Source: Paenibacillus oleatilyticus
GTDB lineage: Bacteria > Bacillota > Bacilli > Paenibacillales > NBRC-103111
DNA: 64,000 nucleotides
Assembly: GCF_018998565.1 (NCBI RefSeq)
Contig: NZ_JAHNZO010000027.1
Coordinates: forward strand, 49,713 to 113,712
Direction: 5' to 3'
Shown here piece after piece: positions 1-6,719 of this stretch. The position numbers were made by a program, and so were the translations under genes. The notes beneath the pieces are model-generated. The model made no database searches. It saw only the letters and a program-made list of their open reading frames with translations, and was not told the DNA's origin. Position 1 is the first letter of the stretch. Every line of letters begins with the position of its first letter.

Positions 1-77
1 AGCGATATATTGCATGGAATGGCTGCATTTTTATAAGTTTGCGAATGGAACTGACGTTCCGTTTTTCCAAAAAAGAC

Positions 78-110
78 AATAAAAAACCACAGAGGCAGGA
101 GCCCTGTGGT
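78..110 (-). terminator. Intrinsic terminator of the c-di-AMP riboswitch
   Basis: On the minus strand a hairpin with CCACAG/CTGTGG arms (87-109) is followed by a run of six T (complement of 81-86). It lies about 75 nt downstream of the aptamer, so it is the probable expression platform. The controlled gene would begin left of position 1. Confidence 0.75.
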
Positions 111-186
111 CGCTATACGATCACAAGCTTCATCATCCTCTCTCCATTCGAACATAGGCCGCGGCCGGCCGCTAAACGGCTGTTCG

Positions 187-370
187 ATCCAACGCTGACG
201 AGGTTAGCTGACGGATTCGGACGGTGAGAGTCGCCCTACCCCAGTGCACGCTTCACATGCACGATGAGGATTCACCCCGGGGACGCATGGCTTTCGGCTC
301 TCACACCGGCAGCGCAGGCTTCCCTTGTGGTTCCCCCGCTTTCCGCACGATGGCGGAAATTAAGCGATAA
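187..370 (-). promoter_or_regulatory. ydaO/yuaA-type c-di-AMP riboswitch aptamer
   Basis: Read leftward, the segment carries the conserved blocks of the ydaO class in order: a P1 5' strand containing ATCGCTTAA (about 361-369), GCGGGGGAACCA (about 328-340), GGGGTGAATCC (about 268-278), GGGTAGGG (about 234-243), and CGTCAGCTAACCTCGTCAGCG (about 193-213). The class binds cyclic di-AMP and usually switches expression off when ligand is bound. In Bacillota it controls potassium transport, osmolyte uptake or cell-wall hydrolase genes. The regulated gene lies outside the window, so its function is unknown here. Confidence 0.88.
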
Positions 371-579
371 GAATTTGGAAACTGTAAATTTATGAATTGA
401 ATATTACGCTTGTCGGAAGCAACTGTAAAGAACGGTGGGAATGGCTCTGGAGCGAAATAGGGGAGGTTCAGGCACATAAGAGCGCTTTCTCAGATATGGT
501 TCTTTTCCAATCTCTACAAATCTCACTATTTCTTCGTTTTTCATAAATCGTGATCTTTTTCTCAGCACTCCGTTCCCGG

Positions 580-942
580 CTACAGCCAGATTCCACTTTC
601 AATCCGCGCCAAGCCATGGCCGGAGGCGTACATATAAGCAAACGCCTCGTAGATTACCGCTCCCACAAACACTTGAACGGACTTCAGCTCAAAGCGGTAC
701 GGCGGGTTCATCCGGTTAAAATTCGACGCCAATTCCCGGACGGTTTCAAACGCGACATCTCCCATCGCCAGCAGCTTGCCGCTCACCTTGTCTTCCCCCG
801 AGGTTAATGCGGGAAAACCGAGTCCGGTATCGTACAGAACGCCTCTCACCCAGGCCTCATCGCTCAACAGCTGTGAATGCCTGGAAATAAACGGGTTGTC
901 TTTGTGATTCAAGGAAACGACGCCATACACGAACACATTCAA
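580..942 (-). CDS. Gamma-glutamylcyclotransferase-like protein
   Basis: A 120-aa protein resembling small AIG2/GGCT-fold proteins. It begins with a VFVYG strand and contains the typical 'RGVLYDTGLGFPAL' block near residues 33-46. The usual YGTL glycine loop reads YGVVS, and the acidic catalytic position normally found in a GELYEV-like strand is not obvious (the strand reads VSGKLLAMGDVAFETV), so activity may be altered. The family releases 5-oxoproline from gamma-glutamyl compounds. A purine-rich AGAGGT precedes the ATG. The gene stands alone between the riboswitch region and a leftward terminator at 1052-1091. Family assignment is moderately sure; substrate is unknown. Confidence 0.6.
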   Translation of the reverse strand: MNVFVYGVVSLNHKDNPFISRHSQLLSDEAWVRGVLYDTGLGFPALTSGEDKVSGKLLAMGDVAFETVRELASNFNRMNPPYRFELKSVQVFVGAVIYEAFAYMYASGHGLARIESGIWL

Positions 943-1051
943 TTCCGCAACCTCTTTTCTCTGGAATACCGTTTGAGCTTAACTATAGGGGAAAACTGTT
1001 AGAAATGTATTAGGGACGGAAATTTTTGCCGGAATGGGCGGCTCCGCGGCA

Positions 1052-1091
1052 ACAAAAAAAGCTCCGTCAGCGGATCTGTCCCTGACCGAGC
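1052..1091 (-). terminator. Leftward intrinsic terminator
   Basis: Ten-base arms GCTCCGTCAG (1061-1070) and CTGACCGAGC (1082-1091) pair with one mismatch and are followed on the minus strand by seven T (complement of 1054-1060). No convincing gene lies immediately upstream, so it probably ends a non-coding or very short transcript. Confidence 0.75.
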
Positions 1092-1371
1092 CTTCTTTGG
1101 CCGTTTATAAATACCGGTTACCCTTCCTTACCCCAAAGCAAATCCAATTTCTGTACATGATGCTGCGCATACTAAAACAATGAAAGCCCTGCCTCTCTTC
1201 CATCCTTGCGGCTCCGAAGACCGCGCCAGTGTGAATCAGTGTTACAACAATTCCTAATCATGGGAGTTCCTTGAATGAACGATTAAACATGTGCGGAAAT
1301 AACGCTGCTTTCTCGAGGAAAATCTTCCGTGTAGGGGTTGTATGAGGGTTTAAGTATATTCTTGCGAATAT
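1052..1371 (-). ncRNA. Candidate ~320-nt small RNA or short-ORF transcript
   Basis: A promoter-like pair on the minus strand (TTGACA, 17-bp spacer, TAAATT; 1378-1406) would start a transcript near 1371 that ends at the hairpin at 1052-1091. No conserved protein is visible. The best internal ORF (1172-1261) would encode 29 residues after an AAGGA. A GC hairpin with a UUCG loop occurs near 1216-1233. I cannot match it to 6S, SRP, tmRNA or RNase P RNA by eye. It could instead be an attenuated leader of the leftward gene at 580-942. Confidence 0.4.
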
Positions 1372-1377
1372 CGAATA

Positions 1378-1406
1378 AATTTACCATAGCTCGTCCCGGA
1401 TGTCAA
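1378..1406 (-). promoter_or_regulatory. Sigma-A-like promoter, leftward
   Basis: TTGACA (complement of 1401-1406), 17-bp spacer, TAAATT (complement of 1378-1383). It points into the gene-free stretch that ends at the 1052 terminator. Confidence 0.5.
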
Positions 1407-1560
1407 CCCGTCAATTCGTTTGAATCTAAAAATCAACCGAGTTTTCGTCATTTTCGCACGAAAATGAACAAATTCGCGGCAAATGGGGGGATTTTCGTTA
1501 CTACCTCTCGATTCGGAGTCCGCACACCCCGTGCATACCCCGGAGTGCCCTGCTCGCCGT

Positions 1561-1590
1561 TTGAGCGCTGATAGGCGTTCCGAGTATAAT
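1561..1590 (+). promoter_or_regulatory. Promoter of the CNNM/CorC-type exporter gene
   Basis: TTGAGC (1561-1566) and a perfect TATAAT (1585-1590) are separated by 18 bp, about 90 bp upstream of the TTG start at 1678. Confidence 0.55.
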
Positions 1591-1677
1591 GGATTATAAG
1601 CAATCTTTATTTTTGTCTATTATTTGAACGCTTAAGGGAGGTGTACCTATCCACCTCACGCAGGGGATAGGGAATAT

Positions 1678-3009
1678 TTGAGTAGTGACCCGTTACCTTT
1701 ATTGTTTAACGCGGTTCTCATTATCGTCTTGGTGCTGCTGAACGGCTTTTTCGTCGCCGCGGAGTTCGCCATGGTCAAAGTAAGAAACAGCCGCATTGAT
1801 ACGCTCGCCCAAAGCGGCAATGTGAGCGCGCGGTTCGCGCAAAAAATTACGGGCAACCTGAACGCTTATTTATCCGCCTGCCAGCTCGGCATTACGCTTG
1901 CGTCGCTTGGACTCGGCTGGGTCGGAGAACCGGCTATCGCCGCTTTTCTCGAACCGATCCTGAAAGATTGGCTCGGCTTAAGCCCCGTCGTTATTCATAC
2001 GATCTCCTTCTTTGTAGCTTTCTCGCTCATTACCGCGCTGCATATTACGCTCGGGGAGCAGTTCCCGAAGACGTACGCGATCCGCCAATCGGAGAACGTG
2101 ACGCTTTGGTCCGCGCTGCCGGTTATCATTTTCTACAAGCTGATGTACCCTTTCATCTGGATGCTGAACGGCGCGTCGAACTGGATGCTGAAGCGCGCAG
2201 GCATTGAGCCGGCCACAGAGCACGAATCGGCTCATACGGAAGAAGAAATCCGCGTCTTAGTGAAGGAAAGCCATAAAAGCGGCTTCATCGACAATACGGA
2301 GCTTACGCTTTTTGACAATATATTCGAGTTTACCGAAACGAACGCGCGCGAAATTATGATCCCGCGGACGGAAATGGCTTGCTTGTACGCCAATCTGCCG
2401 TTCGAGGACAACATGGAAATCGCGCATCGCGAAATGCGTACCCGTTATCCGGTATGCGACCCGGATAAAGACAACATTATCGGCTTCGTGCATATCAAGG
2501 ACTTGATGAAGTCGCACGGTGCGCTGACTGAGCTTCGCTCTATCGTGCGTCCGATCGCCAAAGTGCCGGATTCGATGCCGATCAGCAGGCTGCTCAAGCT
2601 GATGCAGTGGAAAAAAGTGCAGATTGCCCTGCTTATCGACGAATACGGCGGAACTTCGGGGATGGTGACGCTGGAGGACATTCTGGAAGAAATCGTCGGC
2701 GAAATCCAAGACGAGTTCGACCCGGATGAGCGGGCTCGGGTGGAGAAGAAAGACGAGTACAACTACTCCATCGACGGTCTGATGCTAATCGACGAAGTGA
2801 ACGATCAGTTCGGGCTGGAAATCGAGTCCGAGGACTACGATACGATCGGCGGCTGGATGTACTCGCAGGTGGAGCTTCCGCCCAAGCATGGACAGAGCGT
2901 CGTCTATCAGGACGAATTCGAGTTCGTTATCGAGGAAACGGACGACCTGCGAATCGCAAGACTCGCCGTCCGCAAGCTGCAAGCGGATTCGCAAACGCAG
3001 TCGGCGTAA
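1678..3009 (+). CDS. CNNM/CorC-HlyC family membrane protein
   Basis: A 443-aa membrane protein of the 'hemolysin C' group, which in Bacillota includes magnesium exporters such as MpfA. The N-terminal DUF21 domain (about 1-190) starts with a hydrophobic helix followed by 'LNGFFVAAEFAMVKVR'. A CBS pair follows (about 205-325; IMIPRTEM, then LLIDEYGGTSGMVTLEDILEE), and a C-terminal CorC/HlyC domain (about 340-430; IDGLMLIDEVNDQFG, TIGGW). The start appears to be TTG with a GGGGATAGGG stretch upstream. Likely role is divalent cation export or sensing at the cytoplasmic membrane. It is monocistronic and ends at a strong terminator. Confidence 0.88.
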   Translation: MSSDPLPLLFNAVLIIVLVLLNGFFVAAEFAMVKVRNSRIDTLAQSGNVSARFAQKITGNLNAYLSACQLGITLASLGLGWVGEPAIAAFLEPILKDWLGLSPVVIHTISFFVAFSLITALHITLGEQFPKTYAIRQSENVTLWSALPVIIFYKLMYPFIWMLNGASNWMLKRAGIEPATEHESAHTEEEIRVLVKESHKSGFIDNTELTLFDNIFEFTETNAREIMIPRTEMACLYANLPFEDNMEIAHREMRTRYPVCDPDKDNIIGFVHIKDLMKSHGALTELRSIVRPIAKVPDSMPISRLLKLMQWKKVQIALLIDEYGGTSGMVTLEDILEEIVGEIQDEFDPDERARVEKKDEYNYSIDGLMLIDEVNDQFGLEIESEDYDTIGGWMYSQVELPPKHGQSVVYQDEFEFVIEETDDLRIARLAVRKLQADSQTQSA

Positions 3010-3037
3010 GGCATAATAGATGGTCATTGGAACGCAA

Positions 3038-3074
3038 AAGAGAGGCCCATTCGATTCGGGGACCTCTCTTTTTT
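3038..3074. terminator. Terminator shared by convergent genes
   Basis: AAGAGAGG arms separated by a short loop, then TTTTTT. It lies between the rightward gene ending at 3009 and the leftward gene ending at 3079, and may act in both directions. Confidence 0.8.
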
Positions 3075-3078
3075 ATGT

Positions 3079-3687
3079 TCAGGATTGAACGGTAGAATTG
3101 ATGCCTTCGCGTCTTGCGTAAGAATGGTGAAGCATCTCGCCCGGCATTTGCAGAAACACTTCCACGTACTGCTTATCGAACTGCGTGCCGCTGTGCCGGC
3201 GCAGCTCTTCCTTCGCTTCCTCCAGCGACATTCCTGCCCGGTAGGGCCGGTCGGACAGCATGCTGTCGAAAGAATCGATGATGGTGCAGATCCGGGCGAA
3301 CGCCGGAATGTCCACCCCGCTTAAGCCGTACGGATAACCCGTTCCGTTCCATCGCTCGTGGTGAAATTCGACGATGTCGATGATCACCTGTTCCTCCGGC
3401 GCATGAATTTTCAATATATCCGCCCCCAGCACCGGATGCTGCTTCATCATCTTCCATTCTCTTTCCGTCAGCGACGTCTCCTTTTTTAGAATCGAGTCGG
3501 GCATGTAGATTTTCCCGATGTCGTGCAAGCAGCATCCGATCACCAATTGCCGGGTCTGCGCCAGATTCAGGCGCATCATCAGCGCCATGCTCTTTGCAAG
3601 CTTCCCCACCCGCAGACTATGCTCATAGGTATCGACGTCCTTTTCCATTAACCGAACCAACTCTTGAGTGACTAAACGATCCCGCAC
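3079..3687 (-). CDS. HD-GYP domain phosphohydrolase
   Basis: A 202-aa stand-alone HD-GYP protein. It has the HD pair at residues 55-56 in 'CLHDIGKIYMPDSIL', H23 in 'YEHSLRVGKLA', and the signature HHERWNGTGYP at 109-119. Such proteins hydrolyse cyclic di-GMP or related nucleotides. No receiver or sensor domain is attached, so its input is unclear. It is transcribed leftward from the gap shared with the recombinase gene. Its start lies about 77 bp from the left recombination-like site, which makes it the neighbour most exposed to an inversion of that element. Confidence 0.85.
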   Translation of the reverse strand: MRDRLVTQELVRLMEKDVDTYEHSLRVGKLAKSMALMMRLNLAQTRQLVIGCCLHDIGKIYMPDSILKKETSLTEREWKMMKQHPVLGADILKIHAPEEQVIIDIVEFHHERWNGTGYPYGLSGVDIPAFARICTIIDSFDSMLSDRPYRAGMSLEEAKEELRRHSGTQFDKQYVEVFLQMPGEMLHHSYARREGINSTVQS

Positions 3688-3760
3688 GCGTTACCCCTCC
3701 TCAGCCCATGTGTCGCGCCCAGCCGAAATCCTTCAAGCCCCTCCTTTCCGTAGTCAGGCG

Positions 3761-3769
3761 TGATACAAT
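3761..3769 (+). promoter_or_regulatory. Extended -10 element upstream of the recombinase
   Basis: TGATACAAT matches an extended -10 (TGN plus TACAAT), with no clear -35. The TACAAT hexamer forms the outer edge of the inverted repeat and the TG dinucleotide lies just outside it. The matching hexamer at the right repeat lacks the TGN. Confidence 0.45.
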
Positions 3770-3797
3770 AGAGTTCGTACAATTTGTGTTGTTCGAA
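3764..3797 (+). repeat. Left inverted repeat with dif-like recombinase site
   Basis: Bases 3773-3796 are a perfect 24-bp inverted copy of 4870-4893. With outer flanks, 31 of 33 bases match (3764-3796 against 4870-4902). Inside is a nine-base arm TTCGTACAA (3774-3782), a six-base centre TTTGTG (3783-3788), and an opposing arm TTGTTCGAA (3789-3797), the arms complementary at 8 of 9 positions. Arm-6-arm is the layout of tyrosine recombinase crossover sites such as dif. Confidence 0.8.
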
Positions 3798-3813
3798 AAA
3801 GAAAGGAGACCCT

Positions 3814-4761
3814 ATGCAAACCCTGCTCGCTCAAATCCATCTTCCCGAACAATTGAAATCAACCGAAAAATACACGGACGAACAAATCGTCAACATGTTC
3901 CTGACGACTTGCTCCCGATCCCCGTATACGATGAGAAATTACCGCAACGCGATCGCTAAATTCCGCCGCTTTATCGGCGATAAATCCTTACAGGACGTGA
4001 CCTGGCGGGAAATCGAGGTCTATAAAATCGGCCTGCTGGAAGGGCTGTTAAGCCGCGCAAACAAGCCTCAGGCTCCGGCGACGGTGGCCATACATATCGC
4101 GCCTCTGCGCTCGCTTTATAAATGGGGCAGCGACCCGAACATAGGCATGTTTAAGCATAATCCGACCACCTGCATCCGCATCCCTAAAATCCCCGTGAAC
4201 AGCAAAAATCATTATTTGACGAAGGCCGAAGTGCTGCGTTTGTTCGAGCAGTTAAAGCAGCAAGGGCTGCGCGATTACGTCATCGGAGTCACGCTGGTGC
4301 TGCTCGGCATCCGGGTATCGGAGCTGGTTTCGATCCAATGGAACCATTTTCACACCGACCCCGAAGGTGCTTCGATGTGGCTAACGATTCGTGGCAAAGG
4401 CGATAAAGAACGCGAAGTTAAGGTGCCGCATATGCTGTGGACGCTGCTTCAAGCTTATGATGCTACAAAGCCGGGGCCGTCCGGTCCGGAGGACAAGCTG
4501 TTCCCTTTATCCGTCCGCATTGTCGAGAAAATTATCAAGAAAGCCCGTGAGCAATGCGGTATGGAGAAGAAGGCGACCCCTCACTGGCTCCGCCACACAA
4601 ACGCGACGCTCGCCCTCCTGCGCGGCGCTTCCTTGCAACAGGTACAGGAATCGCTCGGGCATACGCACATCAACACCACACAGCGCTATCTCCATACGGT
4701 CCAGCAAATTAAAAAAGCGGCCCCCGACTATGTCGAAGACTGCTTCAAAGACAGCTTATAG
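3814..4761 (+). CDS. Tyrosine recombinase/integrase inside inverted repeats
   Basis: A 315-aa XerC/D-like recombinase: N-terminal SAM-like core-binding domain (about 20-110) and C-terminal catalytic domain (about 135-300). The whole active site is visible: R167 in GIRVSEL, K196 in RGKGDK, H257 and R260 in HWLRH, H283 in LGH, and nucleophile Y292 in QRYLHT. ATG 3814 is chosen because AAAGGAG precedes it by 7 nt; an upstream in-frame start would lie inside the inverted repeat. There are no phage or transposon neighbours, and the tail (4762-4870) is much more AT-rich than the surroundings. It probably acts on the two flanking sites. Whether it also serves chromosome dimer resolution cannot be told. 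Confidence 0.9.
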   Translation: MQTLLAQIHLPEQLKSTEKYTDEQIVNMFLTTCSRSPYTMRNYRNAIAKFRRFIGDKSLQDVTWREIEVYKIGLLEGLLSRANKPQAPATVAIHIAPLRSLYKWGSDPNIGMFKHNPTTCIRIPKIPVNSKNHYLTKAEVLRLFEQLKQQGLRDYVIGVTLVLLGIRVSELVSIQWNHFHTDPEGASMWLTIRGKGDKEREVKVPHMLWTLLQAYDATKPGPSGPEDKLFPLSVRIVEKIIKKAREQCGMEKKATPHWLRHTNATLALLRGASLQQVQESLGHTHINTTQRYLHTVQQIKKAAPDYVEDCFKDSL

Positions 4762-4868
4762 GCATTTCATCCTATGTTTTTCCATTATTCTCTTGTTTCA
4801 TTGGTTAATATTGACTATAATACAAAAAAGAAATATTTGTAGAAATAGTATGAATTTCATAAATAAAT

Positions 4869-4902
4869 GTCGAACAACACAAATTGTACGAACCCCATTG
4901 TA
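4869..4902 (-). repeat. Right inverted repeat with dif-like recombinase site
   Basis: Mirror copy of the left site. The six-base centre (4878-4883) is identical when read on the minus strand and the arms are the same except at the innermost base (4869). The segment between the sites is 1,073 bp and holds only the recombinase gene. With sites in inverted orientation, recombination would flip the gene rather than excise it. Confidence 0.8.
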
Positions 4903-4958
4903 ACGTATTGCCTTTGAAAAAGCACCCCATTTTCCACCGTCCGTCGTTGCCCACGAAC

Positions 4959-4995
4959 GGCCGCAACCGCTTGCGGCCCGCTCTTTGTTCTTTCG
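4959..4995 (+). terminator. Possible terminator downstream of the recombinase
   Basis: An eight-bp GGCCGCAA/TTGCGGCC hairpin (4959-4978) is followed by a T-rich but interrupted stretch. It lies outside the right inverted repeat, so an inversion would separate it from the recombinase gene. Confidence 0.4.
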
Positions 4996-5021
4996 TGCGT
5001 CAGCCGTCTTCCGCAGCCATT

Positions 5022-5049
5022 TTGGGATCGTTTCGTTTTGGGCTATAAT
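5022..5049 (+). promoter_or_regulatory. Promoter of the HI0933-type flavoprotein gene
   Basis: TTGGGA (5022-5027), 16-bp spacer, TATAAT (5044-5049), 46 bp upstream of the ATG at 5095. The stretch between 4903 and 5022 has no other visible gene. Confidence 0.55.
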
Positions 5050-5094
5050 ACTAGCAAAGACGCTTCATGAGCAGGAACAGAATGGAGAATTGAT

Positions 5095-6372
5095 ATGAAG
5101 TACGATGTTATCGTCATCGGCGGCGGACCCTCCGGCTTGATGGCCTGTATTGCAGCCAGCAGGCAAGGCGCACGCGTCGCGCTGATCGATAAAGGGGACA
5201 AGCTCGGACGCAAGCTCGGCATCTCCGGCGGAGGCCGGTGCAACGTCACGAACGCGAAGGAAATCGATGAGATTATTAAGCATATTCCGGGCAACGGACG
5301 GTTTTTGCACAGTGTGCTCGCCCATTTCGGCAATCGTGAAATCATCGCTTTTTTTGAAAATCTCGGTATCCGGCTGAAGGAAGAGGACAACGGGCGAATG
5401 TTTCCCGTGACGGACAAAGCCAAAACCGTCGTCGACGCGCTTGTCGGCCAAGTCCGCAAGCAAGGCGTGGACATTAAGGTGAACCGTGCGGTGGAGCGGG
5501 TGCTTTATCAAGACAGACGCACCGCAGGCATTCGCCTTCAGACGGGCGAGACAATTGCCGGCAAATGCGTCGTCATCGCCAGCGGAGGCAAATCGGTGCC
5601 GCATACCGGCTCGACCGGCGACGGCTACGCTTGGGCCGAGGACGCGGGGCACACGATCACGCCGCTGTTTCCCACCGAGGTTCCGCTGACGTCCGGCGAG
5701 CCTTTTATCAAAAGCCGGGAGCTCCAAGGCTTGTCGCTGCGGAACGTGGAGCTTACGGTCTGGAACGCCAAGGGGAAGAAAATCATTTCTCATCAGGGCG
5801 ACATGCTGTTTACCCATTTTGGCCTATCCGGCCCGATCGCGCTGCGGTGCAGTCAATTCGTCGTGAAGGAGCGGCAAAAAACGGCGGAGCAACACGTGCT
5901 GACCACCATTGATCTGTATCCGGACAAAAGTGTGCAGGAGATCTACGACGAGACGATGGCTTTGGCTAAAAGCGAGCCGAAAAAAGCGGTCAAAAACGTG
6001 CTAAAGGGGTATGTCTCCGAACGCCTCCTACCGCTTCTGCTCCGGCAAGCCGGGCTGGACGAGCAAACGACGTACGATAATATCCCGAAGCAGCCGTGGA
6101 TGGACTTAAGCAAGCGGATCAAAGCGTTTCCCGTGCAGGTAAACGGGACACTGTCGATTGAAGAAGCCTTCGTCACCGGCGGCGGGGTGAATTTGAAGGA
6201 GCTCGATCCGCGGACGATGGGGTCGAAGCTGATGGAAGGGCTGTTCTTCTGCGGCGAGATTCTCGATATCCATGGGTATACCGGAGGCTACAACATCACG
6301 GCGGCCTTCGCCACAGGCTATACGGCAGGGACGTTCGCCGCACAGGCCGCGCAAGACGCGCTCGAAGCGTAG
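5095..6372 (+). CDS. HI0933/BaiN-family FAD-dependent oxidoreductase
   Basis: A 425-aa flavoprotein of the HI0933-like group (B. subtilis YtfP relatives). It has an N-terminal dinucleotide-binding motif GGGPSGLMA (residues 9-17), the family block 'GRKLGISGGGRCNVTNA' (about 38-54), and a C-terminal FAD-contact segment 'GLFFCGEILDIHGYTGGYNITAAFATG'. ATG 5095 is preceded by TGGAGA. The family reduces or desaturates poorly defined substrates, so the physiological reaction is unknown. It is monocistronic. Confidence 0.88.
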   Translation: MKYDVIVIGGGPSGLMACIAASRQGARVALIDKGDKLGRKLGISGGGRCNVTNAKEIDEIIKHIPGNGRFLHSVLAHFGNREIIAFFENLGIRLKEEDNGRMFPVTDKAKTVVDALVGQVRKQGVDIKVNRAVERVLYQDRRTAGIRLQTGETIAGKCVVIASGGKSVPHTGSTGDGYAWAEDAGHTITPLFPTEVPLTSGEPFIKSRELQGLSLRNVELTVWNAKGKKIISHQGDMLFTHFGLSGPIALRCSQFVVKERQKTAEQHVLTTIDLYPDKSVQEIYDETMALAKSEPKKAVKNVLKGYVSERLLPLLLRQAGLDEQTTYDNIPKQPWMDLSKRIKAFPVQVNGTLSIEEAFVTGGGVNLKELDPRTMGSKLMEGLFFCGEILDIHGYTGGYNITAAFATGYTAGTFAAQAAQDALEA

Positions 6373-6399
6373 AAGCCCGGTCTCTTCCCGAAAACCAAA

Positions 6400-6438
6400 G
6401 AAAGAGGGTGGCCCGGAGGCCATCCTCTTTCGGTTTAT
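6400..6438 (+). terminator. Terminator after the flavoprotein gene
   Basis: AAAGAGGGTGGCC and GGCCATCCTCTTT arms form a long hairpin with a four-base loop. The following T-tract is weak (CGGTTTATAA). Confidence 0.55.
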
Positions 6439-6459
6439 AATTAGCGGCTTGTCGACAGG

Positions 6460-6561
6460 TTACAGCTCAGTCAGCGCTTGAACCACCAAGTAAGGCACCA
6501 TCCCGATGGCGATAAGACCGAACAGAAACCCTTTTGCGATGGACTTTAAAGCATGTTTCAT
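6460..6561 (-). CDS. 33-aa single-pass membrane microprotein
   Basis: A leftward ORF encoding 33 residues: a basic start (MKHALKSIAKG) and one hydrophobic helix from about residue 12 to 28, ending in QALTEL. A strong GGGAGGAAA lies 6 nt before the ATG, which is the main reason to believe it is translated. There are no known domains. It sits between the flavoprotein terminator and the CDF exporter terminator and appears to be its own transcription unit. Function is unknown; it could be a small membrane regulator. Confidence 0.6.
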   Translation of the reverse strand: MKHALKSIAKGFLFGLIAIGMVPYLVVQALTEL

Positions 6562-6674
6562 GATGTTTTCCTCCCTACTCTCTTTTTATCTGTGTCTAAT
6601 CTGTGAATTACTTTCATTGTAATTTTCAATTGTTACGAATTTATGACGCTAACCTGAAACGAAGGTAAAATCAA

Positions 6675-6719
6675 ATAAAAACGGGGGTCCCTTTTATGAA
6701 AAGGAACTCCCGTTTTTAT
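6675..6719. terminator. Terminator of the CDF exporter gene
   Basis: A hairpin with AAAACGGG/CCCGTTTTT outer arms and a CCTTTT/AAAAGG inner stem. T-runs exist on both strands, so it can serve the leftward gene ending at 6716. Confidence 0.8.

Noticed and set aside
39..227. A 62-residue rightward gene at the window start
   Set aside because: It runs opposite through the riboswitch terminator and aptamer and has no ribosome site.
3814..4761. Prophage integrase
   Set aside because: No phage genes, no adjacent tRNA and no long foreign region; the flanking inverted sites fit an inversion element better.
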